Below are positions 38,381-48,900 of a DNA stretch of 64,000 nucleotides, in pieces. The notes under the pieces are model-generated. The model did no database searches. It was given only the letters and a program-made list of their open reading frames with translations, and had not been told where the DNA came from. The translations under genes and the position numbers were made by a program. The DNA is from Aurantiochytrium sp. KH105 (Eukaryota; Sar; Bigyra; Thraustochytrida; Thraustochytriidae). Location: positions 132,275 to 196,274 of the forward strand of contig BGKB01000082.1 of the NCBI GenBank assembly GCA_003116975.1, written 5' to 3'. Every line of letters starts with the position of its first letter. Position 1 is the stretch's first letter.

Positions 38381-38428
38381 TTGCTCTGCAAGCGCGCCCG
38401 ACGTTTGGCCCACGACGCGCGCACAACC

Positions 38429-39062
38429 TAACCACCACCACGGAGTTAGACTCCGTCGAACGTCGAAAACGTTGTGTATACGCTTGGGGCAGCTGTGAGA
38501 GCTCGCGGCGCACTAGCCTGCTCAGCGTGCTTCCCACCTCGCTCGCGACCCTCCCCCCGGCGCGCAGACCCCGACAGGTCGACTTCGCGCGAGGGAATCG
38601 ACTCTGCACAGGGTGAGCAAGGGTCCCCAAACCATGCCCGCGCAGGGTACTACATACACACACATCGGCTTCGGTCGAAGTACTAGTAGGCTTGGCGCGA
38701 ATAGGGCCCTTTCGCGATGCGTTTGTCTGGCTGATAGCGAGCGCGGTGGGCACACGCGGCGGGCGCGCCGATGCAGGAGGGCGCGGAGGACCTCGCCGAG
38801 GACGGCGGGCTGGGCTTCGGGCGGGCGCCTCGCGGGGAGCGGCAGACGCGCATCGCGGGGAGCGGAGAGGCGCAGCGCGGGCCGGGGAAGAGGAAGAGAG
38901 GGGAGCGCGGCCTCGAGCGCGGCGGAGGAGCTGCACCGCAGAGACTCGCTCGGGCGCGGGAGGCGCGAGGCCCGGAGACCTCGCTCGGCCTCAGGCCGCG
39001 CCGCGGGAGGGCGAGGGAGAGAGAGCGCGCGCGGAGGAGAGGCGTGGCGGGGAGGCGGGACG
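38429..39062. other. Region between the transposon end and the phosphatase gene
   Basis: Contains a perfect inverted repeat ACGGAGT-TAG-ACTCCGT at 38440-38456, just outside the proposed transposon end, then a GC-rich leader before the phosphatase ATG. Open frames across 38600-39060 are Arg/Ala/Gly low complexity and are not accepted as coding. Confidence 0.45.
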
Positions 39063-39614
39063 ATGGGCGAGGTGCCGAAGTGCGTGGTCTTTGACCTGGA
39101 CAATCTGACTTGGTACCCGGAAATGTATCACCTTTGGGGGAGAAAGTCAGGAAGCCCCTTCAGAGCGTTGCCAAACGGCAACGTTGCCGACCGGGGCGGC
39201 ACGGAGGTGTACCTAATGGGCGCCATTCGCGATATTCTCAAGGACTTGGACGCGAATGAAAAGTGGCAACACACAACGGTGGCCGTTGCCTCAACCTGCG
39301 ACGAGCCCGAGTGGGCGCGCGAGTGCATGCAGAAAATAATTGTGGACGCCGCGTCGGAGCGCCCGCTTGAGGAGTACGTGGCCGTGTCGGAAATTCACAA
39401 GGGCAGCAAGAGTGGCCATTTTCATACCATCGCCTCGCAAACTGGAGTCAAGTTCGAAGAGATGGTCTTCTTTGACGATCAGCGGTACAATTGCGACGTT
39501 GTGAGCAAGCTCGGGGTCACGTGCTACCTGGTGCCCACAGGGGGTGTGACGCAACGCGTGTGGAATACAATGCTTGAGACCTTTCCTTCGCCGGGCAATA
39601 CAATTTCCTGCTGA
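39063..39614 (+). CDS. MDP-1-like HAD-superfamily phosphatase
   Basis: 183 residues from ATG 39063, the normal size for magnesium-dependent phosphatase 1. Motif I is CVVFDLDNLTWYPEMY; MDP-1 usually reads FDLDYTLW, so the Asp-x-Asp pair is kept but Thr and Leu are exchanged. Motif II is VAVASTCDEPEWA, motif III Lys is in EIHKGSKSGHF and motif IV is MVFFDDQRYNC. MDP-1 enzymes dephosphorylate protein tyrosine or fructosamine-type substrates in vitro; the natural substrate is not settled. The upstream frame is open for 150 codons but is repeat-like GC sequence, so translation most likely begins here. Confidence 0.88.
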   Translation: MGEVPKCVVFDLDNLTWYPEMYHLWGRKSGSPFRALPNGNVADRGGTEVYLMGAIRDILKDLDANEKWQHTTVAVASTCDEPEWARECMQKIIVDAASERPLEEYVAVSEIHKGSKSGHFHTIASQTGVKFEEMVFFDDQRYNCDVVSKLGVTCYLVPTGGVTQRVWNTMLETFPSPGNTISC

Positions 39615-39741
39615 TGAGCAGTCAGCAAGGATACTAGTAAAGCGCTGTTGCTATCACTGCCTCTTGAGAAATAACACCAAGTTGGCCATACACCGATCGG
39701 GGTGCACAATCTTTATAACAACATTGTTTTTCTTTTTCAAT
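39615..39741. other. 3' flank of the phosphatase gene
   Basis: Untranslated-type sequence running into a tandem repeat. No gene seen. Confidence 0.4.
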
Positions 39742-39903
39742 TCATTGGTCTACGTTCGTTCGTTCGTTCGTTCGATCGATCGTCGTCTTCCTTTGTGACT
39801 TGTTCCGTGCGGAGAAAAACAAATCATTGGTCTACGTTCGTTCGTTCGTTCGTTCGTTCGATCGTCGTCTTCCTTTGTGACTTGTTCCGTGCGGAGAAAA
39901 AGA
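39742..39903. repeat. 82-base tandem duplication containing (GTTC)n
   Basis: Copies start at 39742 and 39824 (TCATTGGTCTACGTTCGTTC). They are almost identical, differing mainly in the number of GTTC/GATC units. The nearly perfect match suggests a recent duplication. It lies in the convergent gap between the phosphatase and the giant gene. Confidence 0.95.
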
Positions 39904-39932
39904 GCAGCGTCTTGGTGCACTAGCAACGGTGC

Positions 39933-42900
39933 CTAGAGCTGCTCCGGGGGCTGCTGGTCGGCCAGGGGAATGCAGCGAAAGAGATGTGTCTTCATATCCT
40001 CGAGCGTGCGCACCTTGCGCCAGTAGTCGGTTCCGCTCGGCACCCAGAATTGCATGAGCTCTTCCAACGAGTAGACCGTTCCGTCGAGCTCGACAGGATC
40101 CGCAAGTTCGTCTCCAGCGAGATCAGTACGCCCCAGAGACACACGACGATTCTTCGTGGGAAGGTCTTTCCAAACCACGTCTCGAGCAAATTCGAGACGC
40201 AGCTGGCGTTCCCATTCGCCCCACTGCGCGAGCCACGCCTCAAAGTCCTCCTCCGAAATGGCGCGGATCGTGCGACACACATTGAAGATCTCCGACGTAG
40301 GAATGTCAATGTACGATCCGTAGCGCATCACGCGCGAGGATACAGGGAGGTTCAAAGGGACCCGAAGATCGATCTCGTACCTCAAAAATACGCAGACGTC
40401 ATCGGTACTACTGTAGCCACCGCGCTTCGCGATCGAGCGAGCCGCGGCCTCATGGACGTATCCAAGACGCATGAGGCGCCGACCGAGCTCGCGGAGCTTC
40501 GTGCGGTCTCCACGTGCACGCGCAATTTCGCAGACAACGTGCATTTGGTTCAGCGCCCAGATTGGCTTGTCTTCGCACGTGTCGATGCTGGAAGTCATGC
40601 AAATAACGAGCTCTTCGCGCGTTCCAGGGTCGTTCACGAGCAGCTGAATGATCTCCATCACTCGCTCAGCAAGGCCGCGTCGCATGTTCCGCTGCCGAAA
40701 CTCGCTAGCTGTACGAAGCTTACTGAGGAAGCGTACAACACTGCGCACGTACGCAGCTTCGACACAGGGCTTGATGTCGAGAATGGGAGGAGGCTTGCTC
40801 GATTTGCCAACATTTGGTTGACTTCCGCGGCTGCTGCTGCTCTGCCTCGCCGCGCTCTCACCTGTATCAGCGCCGGCAGGCTGCTCTGATTCCGGATCCT
40901 CGGCAGATTCTTGAGCGGCCTCCTGAGCGGCCTCCCGATCGGCAATGATCTTGATGGCTTCTTCGCTCAGCGGTCTGCCGTCCTTTGTGACCCACCCAGC
41001 AACAGTACTCCAGAAGCGCACAGCATCGTCCAAATCGCCGATGGAGTCGTCCGAGTCATAATCATCATCAGAATCATCCTCGTCACTATCCTCGCCGTAG
41101 TCGTTGCGAGATTCTCGATCGTCACGTGTCACGATGTACTCCATCGCCTCCTCCCGCAGACCGTGATCTTCGGTGCTGTTAAAGTAAAAGTCGACGCCCT
41201 CGCGACCGCTTTGGCGCCAGAGCGCGACCGTTTCTGAATCATCCGTCACCCCTGTGTTGGCCACGTGAACGGCATGGGTAAATCGAACCGGTTTCTCTGG
41301 CATCTTGATCTGTTCAATCTCTGCAATCGCGTCGCTTTCTGCAATTTCAGCGCTCGCGACTTTTTGCAAAATCTCTGCTATCATGGCCTCCTGTTCCGGT
41401 GTGAGGTCTACTTGCGAACTTGCAAACGACGCAGCGCTTACATTCGATGTTGCAGACGCTGCAGACGGACGCCTAGACGGCGCGAGGGAAGAAGAAGAGG
41501 ACGATCCTCCCCGAAGGCGCCTTCCAACGCTGCCAAGCGCGCTTCGCGCGAGGCGCGACGAAAGGCTCGAGCCCGAGCCTCGACGGCGAGTCGCGCCGGC
41601 CGTCTGCGAAACCTGCGAGGCAGACCTCGATGGTCGCGAAGTCAATGACCTACGTGCAGACCGGGAAAGTCGGCCACTATGCACAGATGGTGTCGTCTCG
41701 AAATCGGCCTCCCCATCGCCTTCATCGTCGGCGTCGCTACCAAGGTCGACATCGTCGTCGTCGGTGGTGGCAGCAGCAGCAGGATCTTTTGTTTCTTCGA
41801 TGATGGGCTCGAGATCCTTGCGCGCTTCTTCTTGAGCAGCTACACGAGCCTTGCGCTTGATTTCTTGGATCTCAAGTCTGCCTTGCGCAGCGGCGGTGGC
41901 AGCTTCGTCACGCTTCGCTTGCGCTTGCTGCCGAGCCTCATTGGCCTCCTCCCAGAGTGCGCGTGCTTCTTTAGCTTTGTCGACTGCATCGGCCATGAAA
42001 TTGAGCAAGGACTGCGGAAGGCTTTCAATCATGACTGAACCATTGATCATCAGGTCATGGCCTACCTGGACATCGTCAGGAAGAGACCTGATCTCGCCAC
42101 AGCCAACGACGCTAAGCGTTCCGGGAACTTTGAGACCGCGTGGGATCTCCTTCAGCTTGACGCAGTCGACCAAATGCAGGGAGACACCAGTTCTTTCTTC
42201 GCTGCTTGCCTCGGAAGAGGTCGGGAGATCGTCGAAAGTGCGGAGAGGTTCCTCTTCGGGCTCCTCCATGTCGCTCTCCGAGCTGCTAGATGAGGAAGAG
42301 CTGCTGCTGTCGCTGCTGTCGCTGCTGTCGTTACTGTCGCTCCTGCTCCTATTTCCGTGGTGGCGGCGATGACTGCGGCCAGCGCCTCCTTCGGCGGGTT
42401 CTGCAAGGCTGTACTCGGTGACGATGCGCGATTCGACGCTGGAACGGCTTCGCGTGAACATCGGACGCATGACCTTGGACGCCATCGTGCCCATGCGGCT
42501 CATCTTGCGCACGGGTGTGGCATTTGCGTTGGAGAGCACAGGAGGCGCCGAAAGACTCCAGTTGGTCGGCAGCGTTTCCAGCTCAGGGCACTCGAAAATA
42601 GTGAGCGACCCGCGCACATGGAAATCAGGCGAGATCTTACGCATCTTTAGGCACTGATACACGATCGCCGACCCGTACACTTCAAAAGGGGGCAAAGTCT
42701 CGAAGTCGTCCGCCATTGCAAGAATTAGCGAACCGTAGACGGTCAGCTTGCGCGGCATTTCCGAAAGACTGCTGCAGCCGAGAAGATTGAAAAATCCCTC
42801 TCCGTCTGCGTTCGAAATCTTCGTGAGTGCAGGGTAGCCCACAGTGATGCGCGTCTTTGCAAGTGACTTCAACGCCATACAATAATGCATGTCAATGGCT

Positions 42901-45900
42901 TCGTAGCAGACGAGCTCCTGCGGCATCTCACGCAGCGACGTGCAATGCTGCATATGGAGACAGCCTTTCGGAATGCGACCGCTCTCTCGGTGATGGACGA
43001 GTCCGGGATCCGGAATGCCAATTTCGAGGCGTTGTGCCCCCAGCTTTTCTAGAGACGTACAGTGCGACAAATGCAGATCTCCGTAGACGCGCTCAAGGTA
43101 GACCTCGCGCAAGCGCGGGCACCGACGAAAGTTTGCCTTGCCTCCAGATACCTCGGCGTTCGCCTCGGACTTGACCTGACCTACGATCGTGCCAGGACGA
43201 ACCTTGACAAGTTCTGGCATTCCCGTGGCAACGAGATTGCCGAGAACACGGATCGGTGGAAGCTCGACAATGTTTGACCCAGAAAGCGTGAGATCGCCGA
43301 GAACCTCGGTCATGCCAAAGAACTCAAGCGCCGTGCAGCCGGTGAGATCAACATCACCTCGCGCCTTAGAGTCCACAACAATGAAACCGTTCTTCCATCG
43401 CCCGCGCACGCGTCCTACACGCAAGCCGCGTGGAACAATACGGAGCGCCTTGCAGTTGCGCGCTTCAAGGTTTGCGAGATGGGCATTGGACGGTATACTT
43501 GTCAACGAATGGCAGTTGGAAATATCGAGCTTCAGTTGACCTTTCGAGTTTGCGAGCGCCTGATCGGGCAAGAACAGGAGATTGCGACAGCCAGAGAGGC
43601 GTAATTCCTCAAGATTCGGCGGAAGGACGTCCGGGATCGTTTTAAGCTCGAGCGAATCACTCAGATTCAGCGAGCAGAGATTTGTCAGCTTGACTAGCAG
43701 CGGGCTCAGCACACTTGAGTCCTGGAACAGCACGTTGCACTGCGTAATTTCCAAAGCGCGAAGCGAGTCCAGATCCTCGTCGGGAACGTCGAGTGTGGTG
43801 AGGTTAGAAAGCTCCTGGAGACGCATTGACGACTTTGCGCCCACCACGGAGCAAACCTCGAGCATAGGTAGATTGCTGAGGTTGACGGTACCGTTCACGC
43901 GAAAGGGAGGGCCAATTTGCTGCATCCTCTGACAGTCTCGTACCACGAGCTTGCCTAAAGTGCGAGATCCTTCAAACGTGACGGCCTCGAGTATGTTGCA
44001 CAACATGAGAGTCACTTCGACCTTGGGTCCCACGCTGGCGCTCTCGGTCGCCAGCTCTTTTAGGCTGGCAAGACTTTCGAGTTCTAGCCTGCCCTTCTCG
44101 ACGAACAAATGCGTCGCTAGCGACTCGAGTTGTGTGCAATGGTCGACTACCAAGGCACCATCGATGGTCAGCCCACCTGCAGCAACTTTGGTGAGGAATT
44201 GGCATCCGGAGATTTGCAGTCGACCGTGCATGGCCACCTCCGGTGAGGAAGTCCAAAGCTCGTTGACGTTCCTGCACCCGTTGATGTACACTGACACGGA
44301 CGATGACTCGTCTGAAGTATCATTGTCATTGTCTGCAGAGTTGAGCGCAAGGGCCTTGGGATCAAGTTGAATGCCGTCGAGCGAAGAAAAGCCCCTACAG
44401 CTTGAGACGCTCAAGCGGGAGCTCACCGTGACGCCAGCCATGGATGCCAGAGAGTGGCAAGAGGTCAAGTTGAGGTTGCGAACAGTAAGACCGTCCAAAT
44501 CATGCAGTGCGGGACCCGCGCGAACCTTTTCTTGCTCCTTTTGGAGTTTCAATCGCCGTTTCGTTCTCTGCTCGAGACGGCCCAGGTACTTTATCCACTT
44601 CGCCCGTTTCCTGCGCCGATTCTCTCTGTACGCCTGTTTTTCTCGTGCCTCGCGTCGTTCGCTTCTCTCCTGACGCCGTTTCGCTCGATTTTCGCGACGT
44701 TCCGCTCGACCTTCCGTCTCAGACCCAGAGGAATCCTCTGAGACGTAGTCGCGTGCGTCAAATGCGGTTGCTGCCGTGCGGATTCGATCAAAGGCCCAGT
44801 AGGACCAGATTTGGATTTCGCGCGCTTGATCACTAGTCATTGCCCGGCAGGTCTCGAGCGTACGAAGAGTGTCGCTTTCGATGAGCCTATCCAGGAGATT
44901 TTCGTAGCTCTCGTCCTCTTCAATCAATGGGGCCATGAAGCAGCGCAACACTTCAATTTCCCGACGGCCCTCGGGACTATCGCGCGGAGGCACTCTTAGG
45001 TCCACCTCGCCTTCGGGGAGCTCGAGCTTATCGAAGGCGCTCACAACGGCTTGTCTGTGTCTTTCAAGAATCAAGTCATAGCCATTAGCCAGGCCCTCGA
45101 CCGTCAGCGCCCGAGCGGCCCGAATTGTGCGAACTCCCTGATCATAGAACATGTCAAAATAAGAAGCCAGGCCTTCAAAGCGAAGGGCGCGCAGAATTGC
45201 CTTTTCTTGGTCATTCAGCGGTCTGCGTCGCCACGCCCCGGGATAACGATCCGGATTGCCGAACTCGGCATCCGAAAGGTTCTCATCGATGTTGTCATCA
45301 CCAAAGCCTGCAGAAGCCGCCTCGGCCGATAAGAGGCGACGCGTTAGTCTCACAGTGGTCATTCGATCCATGCCCCAGAGGGGGCTTCCGGACTCTGCCA
45401 TGATCGCAAGCAGCTTAGCCTTGCAATCATCAATGGAAGAAGTCCCCTCGTCCTTCATTGTCTCCCAGTATCGCGCCATGCCGAGGCGAGCAAGTATGCG
45501 TAAGAGAGGTGGATCGCGCTCGGTGCGGGCAACTGCATTGCGGATAGCAAGCATAATTTCGGTCCGCTCGCGAAAGCTTGTCACTCCGAGCTCCCAGAGA
45601 TCAGCGTGCGAGAGCTGGCTAGCAGCTCGCAAAGCGTTCGGTTTGCGCCCTTGTACTTTGCCGAGGAGCGCAGGGGCGCACTCGCCCCAACCTGCTGTTT
45701 CTAAAATGTGCTTGACATGAGAAGCAGAGCCGTAGCGGGGCTGTGAACGACGCCGCATTGCTGATGCGGAGGACAGTTGCGATGCGCGCCGGCGGTTCGA
45801 GGCGGCTGACGTTTGCGACCGACGACGCGTTGCAGACGAAGCGGTCGAGCGCCGACGCGATGACCGTGAGCGAGATGTCTCGCGTGGCATGGGAGGGGAA

Positions 45901-48900
45901 TCATCTTCAGCATTGCTGAGCGACGTGTCCTCCTCGTCATCAACTTGAGAAATTTCTTTTTCCGCGATCTTTGCAGCCTCTTGGGCGGTGTCCTCATCGG
46001 ACCAGGACGATGCGCAGGAACTCGACCCGCCCGAGTCGTAACCGTTCATAATTACCATATCAGAACCCATCGTCAAGCGGGTGTGGGGCAGCGCCTTGAG
46101 AATCCGCAGACTGTCTTCGGTCGAGATGCCAAACTCTCGAAGCTGCGTGATGTTCGTCGACTTGAGTCTTTCAATACTCCTTACGCCACAACGCACAATA
46201 ACGTCGTGGTATTGCTCTGCATCGACTGACTTGAGAAATTCGCGAACGGCAAGGGGTCCGTCCCACATGTTGAGAACAATTTCCTTTTGCAGGGCTCCTA
46301 TGAAAGACGCCGTCGAGCCCGAGTCAGAACTGGATGCGCGAGCGCGTTGCGCCCCCATCATCGGCATTTGATGCAGGCAAGCCAGGAGACTATCATTCTG
46401 GGCGCCAAAGATCTCGGCAAGCGCGTCGGCAGAAATTGCATGAAGTTGCGCGACCGTGTGATAGCCTTGCTCAAAGAGGGCTGGTGCAACGTGAGCAAAG
46501 CCAGCGCTTGCTAATTTGGCAAAGATAAAGTCCCTTTCGTCGCCCTCAGCCCTCTCACACAATACCTGCGAACTCGCGTCGCTAGCATTGTCTTCGCTGG
46601 GCAATCTGGACGTTCGCCGTTCACTTGCCTGAGAACCTCGCCGAGAAGAAGAGGCTCGACTGCTCCTTTCGCTCTCCCTCTTTCCCTTTTTCTTTTCCTT
46701 CTTCTTCTTCTTCTTCTTCTCTTTGACGAGAGGCTCGCTGCCCTCTTCGGCAAAGTCCGCGGGGAGGTCAGCGGCGCGAAAGGCCTCAATGATCTCGGCA
46801 CGAGCCGCGTACGAGGCCACTTTACATCGCCTCAGAGAATCGTGATCGAGGTTTTTTAACTTCACCGTTGCGCAAAGCCGAGCTTGCGTCATTTCCTCGT
46901 ACAAGGGGCCCTGGTCGATGCTTGCAAGGACCTGATACACTGGCGAGGCCAACTTCGCGCGTACGCTCTCATCTTGGGCCTCTTGATTTTGACGCTCTGC
47001 TTCGTCGACGAGCTCCTGTGCATCGTCGATAGCCTCTTGAGAGCCTTGCGACTCTGCTTGCGCCTGAAGCTCGAGAGCAGCTGCCGCATGGACAGCAGCA
47101 ATAATGCGCTGCCGCTTCTCGAAACGCACGTAGCCAAGCTCGCGCAAACTCTGGTGAGACATCGACCATGCTGCCTGGGCTGCGGTGTAGATGTTTCTCG
47201 ATGCCAACCTGTCGGCAAGATTTGGCTCATCAATTTCATTAAGTGCCTGCTTAAGCGCAGAACTTGGCGTGCGCGCTGGCCCAGCTTCAACTTCACGAGC
47301 AATTCTACGCAGAGCAGCTATGATAGGTTTTCGCGTCTTCTTAAATCGCATACCAAGAGCCTTCATCTGTTTGTTGTTGACCTCGAGGCACGTGTCGACG
47401 TTATCGTATCCCCCCCTTTTCAACTTTTCATACCATTCCATCAGATTCTCACGACGCAGCGCTCTGCGCAAGCGCTTGCGGAAAATCCGTCGCGCTTTCT
47501 TATCATTGGCCGCGTTTGGATCGGTTTCGTCGCCACTACTCTCCTTGTCAACATCACTGTAGTCTTCCTCTTCGCTGCTGTCCTCTTCGCTGCTGTCCTC
47601 TTCGCCACTGCTCGAGCCGCGGCCAGAATACCTGCTTCTACGAACTCTGCTTCCAGAGCTGCATTGCGTGCGCCTCGTTTCGGAACGGCGCGTCGAAGAA
47701 TCTTCGCTATCATCATCACTAGATGTTGCACGATGCCCCTCCCCCTCCCAAAAATTGCGGTCGCGCATGACCGCGCACACTCGTAATCGCGTGGAAAACA
47801 AGAAGATGCCTGCCTCGCGCAATTGCTGATGTGTGATATCTTGACAGGCTTCAAATGAATCAAAGCCTCTACTTTCCAGGTGACGAAGAATACTCTCATC
47901 CAGGGAAAGGTGTTGAAGAGCTTGACGCAAGGTGCAAACTGGTCTGCCAGTGCTCTCTCGTGCCGGTGCTGGTACTGGTTGCCGTCGATCAGGGTGCGAC
48001 CATGCTTCACGAGAGTTCAACATCGTCAAAAGTCTGTCGCGGTCAATGAAGCGATGTACGCCCCATTCACGCAACTGCCCGTGCGTCATGGTGCGGCAAG
48101 TCGAGTATGTCAACCGATTGGCTGCGGTAAAGCTTGGCAGCAGGTCCTCGCGATTGACGGCTCGGAGGATCCCCACAAGACCAGCTTCAATAACTTCTTC
48201 CCCAGCGTCCTTATCTTCTTCCTCAGGCTCGTCAGGCTCAGCGTCGGCATTTGCAAACGCCTCGAGGACTCGCTCACGATCCAGAAAAAGCCGCACCCTC
48301 AAGCTATTGTGCAGAAAAAAGTGCGAGAGGAGACTTTTGCAGACACTCACCGAAGTAAGCCCCTGGCTTTTGAAGGCCGGCCACAGGGTGTCTTCCATTT
48401 CGATGCTTGAAAGAATTTTGCGCACGGTAGTAGCATTTGACGTGTATGACAACGCCAGAACTTTCTTACGATCCTTTTCATCTTCCTCGTCCTCGCTTTC
48501 GGTTGGGGTGTCGCTCTCGTGCACGCTGTACTCAGACACTGACGAGAGGCTGGATTGATCAAGAGCGTCATCAAAAACGTTCCAGCCTGAAGGGACGCAC
48601 TCGACCAGCTCGATACGACCGAGCTCAGCGGTTCCTGACTGCGAGAGCCCTCCTGAAAGAGGCGAGTTTCGGATTTCCACGTCGACACGGTTGGGGTTCG
48701 CGGTCTCCAGGTGTCCGGCGAGGAATTCCAGGGAGGGGCAACTGAAGATGTGCACTGCGAGGTCAACATTAGCCTGCGGTTGAAGATGAAGGTGGCCCTC
48801 CGTGATGCAAGCAAACTGTCGGCAAGATCGGACACTCAGAGGCCCGGTCAAGTGCAACGAGCCTGCGCTGCTAGAGAGCGACTTGAGGGCCGGGCAATCG

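Larger units (their letters stand above)
33760..38428. mobile_element. Two-gene DNA transposon: XPG-SWIM nuclease plus DDE_Tnp_4-type transposase, tail to tail
   Basis: The two reading frames (33902-36361 plus, 36380-38380 minus) end 18 bases apart and are the only genes of this type here. The transposase belongs to the PIF/Harbinger/ISL2EU-like group. ISL2EU elements are known to carry a second gene with a SWIM finger and a YqaJ nuclease; here the second gene has a SWIM finger but an XPG/FEN1-type nuclease. Candidate ends: GGCGTCTGTGCG at 33760 and, inverted, GGTTGTGCGCGC ending at 38428, each flanked by TA (33758-33759 and 38429-38430). The similarity of these ends is weak, so boundaries are provisional; the core 33902-38380 is firm. 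Both frames are open and full length, so the copy looks whole and probably recent. Confidence 0.65.

Noticed and set aside
38429-38460. Inverted repeat ACGGAGT-TAG-ACTCCGT considered as the transposon end
   Set aside because: It is a local palindrome with no partner at the left side of the element, so it was kept only as a flanking feature.
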